Below, one piece after another: positions 25,101 to 32,675 of a stretch of 64,000 bases of DNA. The notes under the pieces are model-generated. The model was given only the letters and a program-made list of their open reading frames with translations. It ran no database searches and was not told where the DNA came from. This DNA is from JBNARI01 sp049718765 (GTDB taxonomy: Bacteria > Bacillota > Sulfobacillia > DUMF01): the NCBI GenBank assembly GCA_049718765.1, contig JBNARI010000004.1, forward strand, positions 32,504 to 96,503, written 5' to 3'. The translations under genes were made by a program, and so were the position numbers. Every line of letters begins with the position of its first letter. Positions within the stretch are counted from its first letter, which is position 1.

Positions 25101-25639
25101 TTTGTTCCCGCGTAGACGACCTGGAGCGGCAAATTGATGACATAAACTGCTCCAAGAAGGACTTGTACAAACTCTTGAACAGGATAGACGCAGAGATGGA
25201 CAGGCGGTACGCGGACACCTTTGAGACTGTCAGAAACGAGTTCAGAAGCACGTTCGTGGAGCTGTTCGAGGGAGGCCATGCAGACCTGGTTCCCAGCGAG
25301 GAAGGGGTAGAACTCATCGTAGTGCCGCCTGGCAGGAAAATCAAGGAAATGGTGTCCCTCTCAGGCGGAGAGAAGGCCATGACGGGGATATCGGCGCTGT
25401 TTGCCATGGCACGGGTAAACCCTTCGCCCTTTTACGTGCTGGACGAGGTAGATGCGGCATTGGATGACGTCAACTTGGGCAAATTTCTTCGCTATTTGAC
25501 CAAAGCCAGCCAGCGCACTCAGTTCATCGTTATTACTCACCAGAAACTGCTCATGGAGGCTGCGGACGCGCTGTATGGAGTCACCTTGGAAGAGCCTGGC
25601 GTGTCCCGCTTGGTTTCCGTGCGCTTGAAGGAGGCATGA
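22151..25639 (+). CDS. smc: Chromosome segregation ATPase SMC
   Basis: About 1,162 residues, standard SMC length. The N-terminal head has Walker A 'GSNGSGKSN' (about residues 31-39). Two long coiled coils flank a hinge near residues 500-660 ('HGALGQLI', 'PGGSLTGGRGRESGL'). The C-terminal head has the ABC signature 'VSLSGGEKAM' and Walker B 'FYVLDEVDAALDD'. SMC works with ScpA and ScpB to compact and segregate chromosomes. TTG 22151 is chosen because the protein then begins 'LHLKSISIWGFKSF', the usual start, with GGAGGG 9 bases upstream. The stop is 2 bases before ftsY. Confidence 0.97.
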   Translation: MHLKSISIWGFKSFAVRTNIQFCDGLSVIVGSNGSGKSNIADAIWWGLGQQNPRLLRASRAEQLIFSGSATRPPLSVAEVALVLQGDHSEVGLVRRVTRDGDSEYFVNGKKCRLKDFINAVSNCNVHPDSLVVISQGKTDEFLSMSPQQRKQVMEQMAGLTIYRVRRDEALRLLTDAEAKLVRVLDLRSELEARKGQLATAAQTARLYRETKYRLDMLEAAATVYELRCAKERREQALLDATRIREKMAGVEAELAQQEDALQGCEARKQEIQSKLEQVKVELGTAEQRLAQVYRDAALCEQKLIALSGEIQRLEGEAASEEEAACRLSKEVAAGQVKLDSLAQAAVQKRLEAQALEGQEIPTLLEALEDRVKALEGKRNELFDLLNRRASLRNSAATAERDIERNAKQVARLCQELDVTAQRRQKVADRLGAMDAELAKLSEALASAEEQRQRGEQEAAQIERCLAELERKRAVLVSETTRLKSRLSVLQGVIDSLEDFSPGTRAVLRAVREGILKHIHGALGQLIQVSDGFETAVDIGLGSALQFVVVDSVSAAEAAIQFLKRADAGRCTFLPIDTVKGFRFTSREEAAIAKHPEVKRLVDVIQVPDQFRVCLEHVAGRVAVVPDVDTALALGRETGFTFKIVTVEGELFNPGGSLTGGRGRESGLTQRRAEIKRVQHELERKKAELALLESALAEAKAKARTLGESQSKLVSEISSIKLRLASARAELQEGRRSLHELEQRALDLSADAERLGAENERLKQCLEVVKEELRSTETAERQLRRIIADLDKDHAQLQQMLQAASARLASAKAEAESVERQIELLSERFSSLAGQAASLRQSAEGKRERAKALQGERASLQAYLEGLRREQVELESKKEALCAEEEALSKSLVALEDEATRINRTCRTLRAGQTKLSSSLAEAEVLLRQAEMEVELLERKLSALPAVSEGVPRQLVADEIADLERKISDMGEVNLLAEREYQELCSRVDDLERQIDDINCSKKDLYKLLNRIDAEMDRRYADTFETVRNEFRSTFVELFEGGHADLVPSEEGVELIVVPPGRKIKEMVSLSGGEKAMTGISALFAMARVNPSPFYVLDEVDAALDDVNLGKFLRYLTKASQRTQFIVITHQKLLMEAADALYGVTLEEPGVSRLVSVRLKEA

Positions 25640-25641
25640 TG

Positions 25642-26523
25642 GTGGGTTTGTTGGAAGCCTTTCGCAAGGGACTTGCGCGCACCCGCGAAGCCATTGCCCG
25701 GGTGTTGGCCCGGCCCCAGCAGCTTGACGATCTCCTGGAGGCGTTGATTGCTGCTGACGTTGGCGTGGGAACAGCCGAAGAATTGGTTGAATCCGTGAGG
25801 AGGTCCTTGGACAAGAGCTCCCCACGCCAAGTGCTCGAACAAGAGATTGTGAAGAGGACTGCACTGCCAAGTCGTCTTGACATTGACAAGAACGGCCTGA
25901 ACGTGTTCATGTTTGTTGGAGTAAACGGTACAGGCAAGACCACAACCATTGGCAAGTTGGCCGCCAGACTCGGAAGGGACGGAAACAAAGTGCTTCTTGC
26001 GGCAGCGGACACTTTTCGGGCTGCGGCCGCTGAGCAGCTTGAGGTATGGGCAAGGCGGGCTGGAGCGGAATTGGTGCACCATGGCGAAGGCAGTGACCCC
26101 GCAGCAGTGGTGTTCGATTCAATCGGTGCTGCGCGTTCCCGTGGCTGCAATGTGGTGCTTGTGGATACCGCTGGCCGGATCCAGACAAAGGTAAATCTGA
26201 TGGAAGAGCTGAAGAAAGTGAAGCGAGTGATCGCACGGGAAGCCCCAGGTCAGCCCAGGGAAGTGTTGCTGGTGTTGGATGCCACCACTGGGCAGAACAC
26301 AATACAACAGGCTCGCGCGTTCAAGGACGGACTCGGGGTCACTGGCGTGGTAATCACGAAGATGGATGGCTCGTCTAAGGGCGGGGTGGCAATTGCCATA
26401 TGCAGCGAACTAGGAATACCTGTAAAGTTCGTGGGGGTTGGTGAGGGCATAGATGACCTAGTGGAGTTTGATCCGGTGCTTTACGCTAGGGCTTTACTTG
26501 ACACAGACATTGCCCAGTTGTAG
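25642..26523 (+). CDS. ftsY: Signal recognition particle receptor FtsY
   Basis: About 293 residues, NG-domain form without a long acidic A domain. GTPase motifs: G1 'GVNGTGKTTT', 'DTFRAAAAEQL', 'VDTAGR', 'TKMDGSSKGG' and 'FVGVGEGIDDL'. FtsY docks SRP-ribosome complexes at the membrane. Three in-frame starts are possible; GTG 25642 is preferred because AAGGAGG (25628-25634) is then 7 bases away and the protein begins like other FtsY ('GLLEAFRKGLART'). The ATG at 25636 would overlap the smc stop and sit too close to the site. Confidence 0.96.
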   Translation: MGLLEAFRKGLARTREAIARVLARPQQLDDLLEALIAADVGVGTAEELVESVRRSLDKSSPRQVLEQEIVKRTALPSRLDIDKNGLNVFMFVGVNGTGKTTTIGKLAARLGRDGNKVLLAAADTFRAAAAEQLEVWARRAGAELVHHGEGSDPAAVVFDSIGAARSRGCNVVLVDTAGRIQTKVNLMEELKKVKRVIAREAPGQPREVLLVLDATTGQNTIQQARAFKDGLGVTGVVITKMDGSSKGGVAIAICSELGIPVKFVGVGEGIDDLVEFDPVLYARALLDTDIAQL

Positions 26524-26575
26524 GATGAAACGTGTTAAGTGCTTGGCCTTAACAGCCTTGCGGTGAGGGGTGTGA

Positions 26576-26944
26576 TTGGTGCTGCCAGGCCTGGAGCCCT
26601 TGTACAGGAGACTCCTTTTATACGCGTTTTATGGCAACCTGCTCACCGAGAGGCAGAAGGCCCTGTTTGAAATGCGCTTTCACCAGGACTTCAGCCTTGG
26701 AGAAATAGCCGAGAACCTTCAGATAAGCAGAGCTGCTGTGTGTGACGGGCTCCACCGGGCCGAGTGCGAGCTTGAGGAAATAGAGCGAAAGCTGGGGCTG
26801 GTGGAGCAGTTCCTCCAGCAAAGGTCTGCCCTGTCGAGGCTAGAGGGGCTGCTGTCGAGTCTCACTGTGACAGAATGTCAGCAGGGCCTCCTGGAAGAGG
26901 CACGGTCAATTGTGCGGTGGTTGCTTGAAGGGAGCAATGACTAA
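26576..26944 (+). CDS. ylxM: YlxM, SRP-associated helix-turn-helix protein
   Basis: 122 residues. Residues about 20-65 form a sigma-70-region-4-like helix-turn-helix ('LTERQKALFEMRFHQDFSLG', 'NLQISRAAVCDGLHRAE'). YlxM is encoded directly upstream of ffh in Firmicutes and is thought to help SRP assembly or regulation. The start is TTG 26576. The stop codon abuts the ffh ATG. No catalytic motif is present. Confidence 0.88.
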   Translation: MVLPGLEPLYRRLLLYAFYGNLLTERQKALFEMRFHQDFSLGEIAENLQISRAAVCDGLHRAECELEEIERKLGLVEQFLQQRSALSRLEGLLSSLTVTECQQGLLEEARSIVRWLLEGSND

Positions 26945-28267
26945 ATGGCTTTCGAGCTTATATCCCAGCGACTTGGCGAAGTCTTGAAAAAGCTACGGGG
27001 AAAAGGCAAGCTCACTGAGGCAGATGTTGACGAGGCACTGAGACAGATTCGTATTGCGCTGCTCGAAGCTGACGTGAATTTCAAGATAGTCAAGAACTTC
27101 CTGGCCCAGGTGAGGGCTAGGGCAGTAGGCGCTGAAGTGCTCGAAAGCCTAACGCCAGGTCTGACTGTCACCAAAATCGTGAGGGATGAGCTCATAAACT
27201 TGCTGGGCGGTTCCCAAAAGGGCCTGCAGCTTGGACCAAACGAACCCTCAGTTATTCTTCTCGTTGGTCTGCAGGGATCCGGCAAGACAACCACTGCTGC
27301 TAAGCTTGGAAAACTCCTTGAAAAACGAGGCAGAAGGCCTTTGATGGTCTCGTGCGACGTGTACCGCCCTGCAGCGAGGGAACAGTTGAAAAGCCTAGGT
27401 GCCAAGTCCGGTGTGCCAGTGTTTGATGAGGGACTTGGGCTGAAACCTGAGGAGATTGCTGCAGCCTCACTCAAGTTTGCCCAGGCCCGGGCGTTTGACA
27501 CGGTCATAGTGGATACTGCCGGACGGTTGCACATTGACGAGGAAATGATGGCTGAAGCGGCCAGGATCAAAGAAGTACTCCAGCCAGGAGAAGTGCTGCT
27601 TGTAGCAGATGCCATGACAGGCCAGGAAGCGGTGAACGTTGCCGCAAGGTTCGATTCGGTCGTGGGCATAACCGGAGTAATACTCACCAAGATGGACAGC
27701 GATGCCCGGGGGGGCGCTGCGCTTTCAATTGTGGCTGCCACCGGCAAGCCAATCAAGTTCGTGGGTGTGGGCGAGAAGATCGACGCTTTGGAGCCGTTTC
27801 ATCCTGACCGCATGGTCTCGCGGATTCTGGGGATGGGCGATGCGCTCACGCTCATCGAGAGGGCCGAAGAAGCCGTTGACCGGGCCAAGGCAATGGAATT
27901 CCAAAAGAAACTGGCAAGCCAGCAGTTTACGCTTGAGGACTTCCTTGAGCAAATGAAAAGCATCAGGAAGATGGGGCCGCTCGAGGAGATCCTCAGCATG
28001 ATCCCAGGGTTCAGTTCGCTGCCTGCTAAGGCCAAGGGGCAAATTGACGAGAAAGACTTGAAAAAGGCTGAGGCAATCGTGCTCTCAATGACCAAGGAGG
28101 AGCGACAAAACCCTGGGATTATCAACGCCAGCAGGAAGAGGCGAATTGCGGCTGGCAGTGGCACTACTGTCCAAGATGTCAACAGAGTGCTGAGGCAGTT
28201 TGAGCAAGCCAAATCGTTCTTGAGACAAGTGTATTCAAAGAAAGATCTCGTAAAGCTATTTCAATGA
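26945..28267 (+). CDS. ffh: Signal recognition particle GTPase Ffh
   Basis: 440 residues. N domain 'MAFELISQRLGEVLKKLRGK', then G-domain motifs 'GLQGSGKTTTAAKL', 'CDVYRPAAREQL', 'VDTAGRLHID', 'TKMDSDARGGAAL' and 'FVGVGEKID'. The methionine-rich M domain (about 300-430) binds 4.5S RNA and signal peptides ('SMIPGFSSLPAK', 'ILSMTKEERQNPGIINASRK'-like). It targets membrane proteins co-translationally with FtsY. The ATG follows the ylxM stop without a gap. rpsP comes next, as is typical. Confidence 0.97.
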   Translation: MAFELISQRLGEVLKKLRGKGKLTEADVDEALRQIRIALLEADVNFKIVKNFLAQVRARAVGAEVLESLTPGLTVTKIVRDELINLLGGSQKGLQLGPNEPSVILLVGLQGSGKTTTAAKLGKLLEKRGRRPLMVSCDVYRPAAREQLKSLGAKSGVPVFDEGLGLKPEEIAAASLKFAQARAFDTVIVDTAGRLHIDEEMMAEAARIKEVLQPGEVLLVADAMTGQEAVNVAARFDSVVGITGVILTKMDSDARGGAALSIVAATGKPIKFVGVGEKIDALEPFHPDRMVSRILGMGDALTLIERAEEAVDRAKAMEFQKKLASQQFTLEDFLEQMKSIRKMGPLEEILSMIPGFSSLPAKAKGQIDEKDLKKAEAIVLSMTKEERQNPGIINASRKRRIAAGSGTTVQDVNRVLRQFEQAKSFLRQVYSKKDLVKLFQ

Positions 28268-28282
28268 CAGGGGGATGATGCA

Positions 28283-28552
28283 TTGGCAGTCAGGATCAGG
28301 CTACGACGGATGGGAGCAAAGAAACAGCCTTTTTACAGGGTGGTGGTGGCCGACTCCCGCTCTCCTCGTGACGGAAGATTCATCGAGGAAATTGGATACT
28401 ATAATCCTTGCACGGAGCCAGCTACCATATCCATCAAGGAAGACAAGGCTATCGAATGGATCAAAAAGGGAGCCCAGCCTTCCGACACTGTGAAGGCGCT
28501 GTTTGCGAAGGCTGGGATTCTCGCTAAAGTTCGCGGCACAAACGAGGGGTGA
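28283..28552 (+). CDS. rpsP: 30S ribosomal protein S16
   Basis: 89 residues beginning 'MAVRIRLRRMGAKKQPFYRV', the canonical S16 start, with 'VVADSRSPRDGRFIEEIGYY'. S16 binds 16S rRNA early in 30S assembly. The start is TTG 28283 behind GGGGGATGA. It forms a tight cluster with khpA, rimM, trmD and rplS. Confidence 0.97.
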   Translation: MAVRIRLRRMGAKKQPFYRVVVADSRSPRDGRFIEEIGYYNPCTEPATISIKEDKAIEWIKKGAQPSDTVKALFAKAGILAKVRGTNEG

Positions 28553-28558
28553 GGTTGG

Positions 28559-28789
28559 ATGACTGATCTGGTGAGCGTTTTGGTAAAGGCACTCGTGGAC
28601 AATCCTGACAAGGTACAAGTAAACCAGGTTGAGGGGGAGCAATCCGCAGTTTACGAGGTAAAGGTTGCTCCGGAGGACATTGGCAAGGTGATTGGCAAGC
28701 AAGGAAGGGTAATTCGTGCGGTTCGCACTGTGGTGAAAGCAGCGGCGGCCAAGACTGGCAAGAGGGTACAGGTGGAAGTAATATCGTGA
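28559..28789 (+). CDS. khpA: KH-domain RNA-binding protein KhpA (YlqC)
   Basis: 76 residues, a single KH domain with the nucleic-acid loop 'GKVIGKQGRVIRAVR' (GxxG). KhpA pairs with KhpB/Jag and binds many RNAs, with effects on cell shape and division in some Firmicutes. It lies 6 bases after rpsP and its last four bases overlap the GTG of rimM. Confidence 0.93.
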   Translation: MTDLVSVLVKALVDNPDKVQVNQVEGEQSAVYEVKVAPEDIGKVIGKQGRVIRAVRTVVKAAAAKTGKRVQVEVIS

Positions 28790-29325
28790 CTGTGGCAAAC
28801 CCGGGTGAGTATATTTCCATCGGCAGGGTGGTTGCCCCGCATGGCGTCCGGGGTGGCATGGTAGTGCTGCCCCTGACCGACTTTCCCCAGAGGTTCAAAC
28901 AAACGCGCCGTGTGTTCATTACCAAGCAAGGCGCGGTCATAGGGGAGGGCAACGTTAGCCGTACCACTGTCTTGCCCGGGAAGGTTTTGGTTTGGCTTGA
29001 GTCAGTTCGCAAGCGGGAAGACGCTGCAGCGCTTGTTGGGTGCGACATAGCAGTTCTCCGCAGCGAGGCAGTGCAGATTCCTGAGGGAAGCTACTTCATT
29101 TTCCAGATAGAGGGCCTGAGGGTGGTTACCACTCGGGGCAAGGACCTTGGAACAGTCAAAGAGGTTCTGAAGCTGCCAGCCAATGACGTGTATGTTGTAC
29201 GGAGGCAGGACGGCGGTGAATTGCTGATTCCAGCAATTCGGCGAGTTGTGTTGGAGATTGACCTACAGGGGGGCAAGATTGTTATCCAACCGATGCCAGG
29301 GCTGTTGGGGGACGATGGGAAGTGA
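28786..29325 (+). CDS. rimM: Ribosome maturation factor RimM
   Basis: 179 residues. The N-terminal RimM domain starts 'ISIGRVVAPHGVRGGMVVLP' and the C-terminal PRC-barrel ends the protein ('EVLKLPANDVYVVR', 'LLIPAIRRVVLEIDL'). It assists maturation of the 30S head together with S19. The GTG start overlaps khpA and its stop overlaps the trmD start (GTGA). Confidence 0.95.
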   Translation: MTVANPGEYISIGRVVAPHGVRGGMVVLPLTDFPQRFKQTRRVFITKQGAVIGEGNVSRTTVLPGKVLVWLESVRKREDAAALVGCDIAVLRSEAVQIPEGSYFIFQIEGLRVVTTRGKDLGTVKEVLKLPANDVYVVRRQDGGELLIPAIRRVVLEIDLQGGKIVIQPMPGLLGDDGK

Positions 29326-30053
29326 GGTTTTACATCCTTACGCTGTTTCCAGAGTTCTTTGACAGCGTATTTGGTTCGAGCATGCTGAAGCGAGCCATTG
29401 CAGGCGGCCTCATTGGAGTGGAACTGGTTGACATCAGGCAGTTCACCTCCGACAGGCACAGGACCGCGGACGATTACCCTTACGGAGGCGGTTCCGGGAT
29501 GGTGCTCAAGTTTCCACCGGTATCTCGGGCCATTGGATGGGTCAAGGAAAGGGAACCTGGCTGCACAGTGATATTGATGACCCCCCAGGGCGAAGTATTC
29601 AATCAGAAACTCGCTGGAGAGTTGGCATCCCAGGACTGTCTTGCCATAGTGTGCGGGCATTACGAGGGAGTAGACGAAAGGGTAAGCAGCCTTTGTCACC
29701 GAGAGGTGTCAATTGGCGATTACGTGCTCACAGGAGGCGAGCTGGCTGCGGCAGTGGTCGTGGATGCCGTGAGCAGGCTTGTGCCTGGTGTGCTGGGTAA
29801 CGCGGACTCCGCCGCTGCGGAAAGCTTCGCCGCTAACTTGCTGGAATGGCCCCAGTACACGAGGCCCGCAGAGTGGCAGGAGATGGGGGTGCCCGAAGTG
29901 CTCTTGTCGGGGCACCACGAGAGGATCAAGGTTTGGCGCAGGACCAGTTCCCTCCAGCGAACCATCCTGCGCAGGCCCGATTTGATGGTGGACGCAGAGC
30001 TGAGCGAAGAAGACCTTCGCTTGATAAAAGAGCTCAAGACACAGGCGGGATAG
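29322..30053 (+). CDS. trmD: tRNA (guanine37-N1)-methyltransferase
   Basis: 243 residues, trefoil-knot SPOUT enzyme. 'FYILTLFPEFFDSVFGSSML', 'DDYPYGGGSGMVL', 'VCGHYEGVDERV' and 'SIGDYVLTGGELAA' are the knot and SAM-binding segments. It methylates G37 next to the anticodon and prevents frameshifting. The start is GTG 29322, overlapping rimM by four bases. rplS follows after 21 bases. Confidence 0.97.
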   Translation: MRFYILTLFPEFFDSVFGSSMLKRAIAGGLIGVELVDIRQFTSDRHRTADDYPYGGGSGMVLKFPPVSRAIGWVKEREPGCTVILMTPQGEVFNQKLAGELASQDCLAIVCGHYEGVDERVSSLCHREVSIGDYVLTGGELAAAVVVDAVSRLVPGVLGNADSAAAESFAANLLEWPQYTRPAEWQEMGVPEVLLSGHHERIKVWRRTSSLQRTILRRPDLMVDAELSEEDLRLIKELKTQAG

Positions 30054-30074
30054 ACGGAAGGGGAGGCAGTTCAA

Positions 30075-30416
30075 GTGGACTTGGTGAGTTCTATCGAAAA
30101 GGAGCAATTGAGAAGGGATATTCCGGAGTTTGGGCCTGGAGACCTCGTGAGAGTGTTCGTGAAAGTTGTGGAGGGAGGAAAGGAAAGGGTTCAAGCGTTT
30201 GAGGGCACGGTTATTGCAAGGCGAGGTAGCGGTGCCAGGGAAACGTTCACAGTGCGTAGGGTAAGCTTCGGCGTGGGCGTTGAGAGGGTTTTTCCAGTCC
30301 ATTCGCCGATGCTCGAGAAGATTGAAGTGCTGCGGAAGGGCAGCGTGAGGAGGGCCAAGCTTTATTACCTGAGGAAGCTGTCGGGTAAGGCTGCCAGGAT
30401 AAAGGAAAAGAAGTGA
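30075..30416 (+). CDS. rplS: 50S ribosomal protein L19
   Basis: 113 residues. 'GDLVRVFVKVVEGGKERVQA' and 'FEGTVIARRGSGARETFTVR' followed by 'GVGVERVFPVHSP' are the standard L19 sequence. It sits at the 30S-50S interface. The GTG start follows AGGGGAGG. It is the usual end of the rpsP-trmD cluster and is followed within 4 bases by lepB. Confidence 0.97.
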   Translation: MDLVSSIEKEQLRRDIPEFGPGDLVRVFVKVVEGGKERVQAFEGTVIARRGSGARETFTVRRVSFGVGVERVFPVHSPMLEKIEVLRKGSVRRAKLYYLRKLSGKAARIKEKK

Positions 30417-30419
30417 TAG

Positions 30420-30932
30420 TTGTTGAGTGGGAAGCAGACCTTAAGGGAATGGGTTCCAGTAATAGTCGTCGCAGTCATTTTGGGGCTGTTCTTGAGGACC
30501 TTTGTGGTGGAGCGGTTTGTGGTAGATGGTCCTTCCATGGAACCCACCCTGCGCAACCGTGAAGAGGTACTGGTAAACAAATTCGTGTACAGGTTTACCG
30601 CTCCAAAGCGCAACGACGTCGTTGTTTTCAGGTATCCCCTAAACCCCAACCTCGACTATATAAAGAGGGTTGTAGCAGTAGGGGGACAGACTGTTGAGGT
30701 GCGTAACGGTAAGCTCTTCGTGGACGGAGTTGCCGTGGAAGAGCCAATGGTTCGCCCCTGGACAGGAAACCTCAACAAGGTGATTGTTCCGCAGGGGTAC
30801 GTGTTCGTCATGGGAGACAACAGGCCTGTGAGCGAAGACTCGAGGGTTTTTGGGCCGATTCCTGAGTCAAGCATAAGGGGCAAGGCATTCTTGGTTTGGT
30901 GGCCCCTTAGCCGGATGAGGTTGATAAAGTAG
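30420..30932 (+). CDS. lepB: Signal peptidase I
   Basis: 170 residues with one N-terminal membrane helix (about 10-30, 'VIVVAVILGLFLRTFVV'). The nucleophile Ser is in 'GPSMEPTL' (about residue 40) and the general-base Lys in 'YIKRVVAVGG'. 'VFVMGDNRPVSEDSR' is the conserved box E. It removes signal peptides on the outer membrane face. The start is TTG 30420 or the adjacent TTG 30423. Its place beside rplS and rbgA is common in Clostridia. Confidence 0.95.
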   Translation: MLSGKQTLREWVPVIVVAVILGLFLRTFVVERFVVDGPSMEPTLRNREEVLVNKFVYRFTAPKRNDVVVFRYPLNPNLDYIKRVVAVGGQTVEVRNGKLFVDGVAVEEPMVRPWTGNLNKVIVPQGYVFVMGDNRPVSEDSRVFGPIPESSIRGKAFLVWWPLSRMRLIK

Positions 30933-30933
30933 T

Positions 30934-31710
30934 GTGAACCTTCATAAGGAGCTTCTCAGAAGGTATTCCAGGGCACTCGACGTCATCCTTGAATGCGTGG
31001 ACGCGCGCGTGCCCTGGTCTAGTTCCAACACTGATTACATAATGTCAATTACGTCAAAGCCAGTAGTGGTGGTGCTCACCCACTGTGACCTGGCTGAGCC
31101 AGATGTGACTGCACAGTGGTTGGGTTGGTTTAATGGGCAGGGACGCAAAGCGCTAGAGGTCAACGTGCTGAGCGGCAAAGGTGTTGGGGGACTCTTGCGC
31201 GAACTTGAACCCTTTGCACCAAAGTCGCGTTTGCGTCCCCCCAGGTTGATGGTGGTGGGTTTGCCAAATGTGGGCAAATCCTCCCTGATAAACAGAATTG
31301 CGCGTTCTGGTGCAGCCAGGGTGGGAGCCAAGCCGGGAATTACCCGAGGACCACAGTGGGTTAAGGCGCCTCAGGGATGGGAATTGTTGGATACGCCGGG
31401 GGTACTCATGGCCAGGGACAAAAGCATGGCCACTGCTGTAAAGCTCGCCTGTGTGGGGATCCTCGGGGAGGGCACTTACCACCCGGAGGAGGCTGCGTCG
31501 TGGTTGCTTTCCTATTTGGCCTTGCGGGGGTGTACTGCCGCAGCGCAGCGCTACGGAGTGGAAGCGCCCACCCTTGAAGCCGTAGCCAGCCAGTTGGGCT
31601 TTAGACTAGCCGACGGGGACCTGGACCTGACAAGAGCTGCCAACCGAGTGATAAGCGACTTCCGCAAGGGCCAGCTGGGCAGGATCAGTCTGGAGCGGCC
31701 GGAGGGATAG
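30934..31710 (+). CDS. rbgA: Ribosome biogenesis GTPase RbgA (YlqF), variant
   Basis: 258 residues, circularly permuted GTPase. G4 comes first and reads 'THCDLAE' in place of the usual NKxD; G1 is 'GLPNVGKSSLI' and G3 'DTPGVL'. RbgA acts in late 50S assembly. The canonical N-terminal 'WFPGHM' segment is absent: the first available start is GTG 30934 and an in-frame stop lies at 30925, so it cannot be longer. The C-terminal domain ('GTYHPEEAASWLLSYL') is present. Missing WFPGHM and an altered G4 suggest changed nucleotide or ribosome binding. Confidence 0.88.
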   Translation: MNLHKELLRRYSRALDVILECVDARVPWSSSNTDYIMSITSKPVVVVLTHCDLAEPDVTAQWLGWFNGQGRKALEVNVLSGKGVGGLLRELEPFAPKSRLRPPRLMVVGLPNVGKSSLINRIARSGAARVGAKPGITRGPQWVKAPQGWELLDTPGVLMARDKSMATAVKLACVGILGEGTYHPEEAASWLLSYLALRGCTAAAQRYGVEAPTLEAVASQLGFRLADGDLDLTRAANRVISDFRKGQLGRISLERPEG

Positions 31711-31742
31711 TTACGGTCACCCTTTCCTCGATTGAAAGCCAA

Positions 31743-32315
31743 TTGTTCCATAAGGGATACAAAGTGGTGTGTGGCGTAGATGAGGCGGGTAGGGGCCCAA
31801 TAGCTGGGCCAGTAGTAGTTGGGGCTGTGGTTTTGGAGCCCTGGGACGAGATTCAAGGGGTGGACGACTCAAAAAGGCTAACGCCGCACAGGCGAGAAGA
31901 ACTGTACATGGCCATCCTGAGGCGCGCCAAATACGTAAGCGTGGGCATTTGTGGTGTTGAATACATAGACAGATTCAACGTTTTAGAAGCTACGTACGAT
32001 GCTGCTCGGCAGGCGCTGCGTGCTCTTGGCACCGAGGTGGACTGTGTGATCAGTGATGCTCTCCGGATACCCGGAATTGGATTTGAGCAGATACCCGTGA
32101 TCCGGGGAGATGCAACTTGCCATTGTGTGGCGGCAGCATCGATTGTGGCAAAAGTTGTAAGGGATAGACTCATGCTGCAGCTGGACCAGGTTTGTCCTGG
32201 TTACGGTTTGGCCCAAAACAAGGGTTACGGCACAAGGGAGCATTACGAGGCGTTGCGGAGGCTTGGGCCAAGCTTGGTGCATCGACGCAGCTTCAGAGGC
32301 GTGGTTGGCGCTTAA
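31743..32315 (+). CDS. rnhB: Ribonuclease HII
   Basis: 190 residues from TTG 31743. Catalytic motif 'CGVDEAGRGPIAGPVV' and a further acidic site in 'VDCVISDAL' define the family, which removes ribonucleotides from DNA-RNA hybrids. The coding similarity seems to extend upstream of TTG 31743 ('TLSSIESQLFHKGYKVV' is like other RnhB N-termini). The only good ribosome site, GGAGGG at 31701-31706, would serve a start at ACG 31713 or GTC 31716, neither a standard codon. The true start is therefore unclear. Confidence 0.92.
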   Translation: MFHKGYKVVCGVDEAGRGPIAGPVVVGAVVLEPWDEIQGVDDSKRLTPHRREELYMAILRRAKYVSVGICGVEYIDRFNVLEATYDAARQALRALGTEVDCVISDALRIPGIGFEQIPVIRGDATCHCVAAASIVAKVVRDRLMLQLDQVCPGYGLAQNKGYGTREHYEALRRLGPSLVHRRSFRGVVGA

Positions 32316-32338
32316 GGGAAGGCCTGACCGGGGAATTA

Positions 32339-32375
32339 GCTGGCCACTTTACGCAGTCTGCGTAAGGTGGCCAGC
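32339..32375 (+). terminator. Long stem-loop after rnhB
   Basis: GCTGGCCACTTTACGCA and TGCGTAAGGTGGCCAGC form a 17-bp stem with one G-U pair and a 3-base loop. The following bases (GTTATGAAAG) are not a T-run, but this is the likely end of the rpsP-to-rnhB transcript. Confidence 0.7.
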
Positions 32376-32675
32376 GTTATGAAAGGCAAACGTTTGGGCT
32401 GGAAATGATGCTATATAATAAGGCTCGTGCTCTTGGACTTAAGCCGATCCTGTGTTGGCCTGGGCTCATTCCCCAGAGGCTAGTCGGCCCGGGCGCAAGT
32501 GCAAGGCAATGGCTAGGCAAGAGCTAGGCTCGACTCGCAGTGTTGACGGGTGTATGATTCTATAGGCATGGATTTGGGGCTCCTGCGATGACCGGCTGTG
32601 AGCAGATTTGGGCTCCACCAGCTGGCATGACGAGTTAGGAAGCGGCACTGGCTTGAGTGTACGGGGGTATGACTG
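32376..32675 (+). other. Gap between rnhB and topA with a possible promoter
   Basis: 300 bases without a recognisable gene. TATAAT at 32414-32419 inside CTATATAATA is a good -10 but its -35 is poor. A transcript from it would have a leader of about 250 bases before topA; I see no known RNA element in it. yraN and dprA, often found here in Firmicutes, are absent. Confidence 0.45.

Noticed and set aside
32376..32675. Possible known riboswitch or T-box before topA
   Set aside because: No conserved T-box sequence, aptamer core or terminator-antiterminator pair was found.
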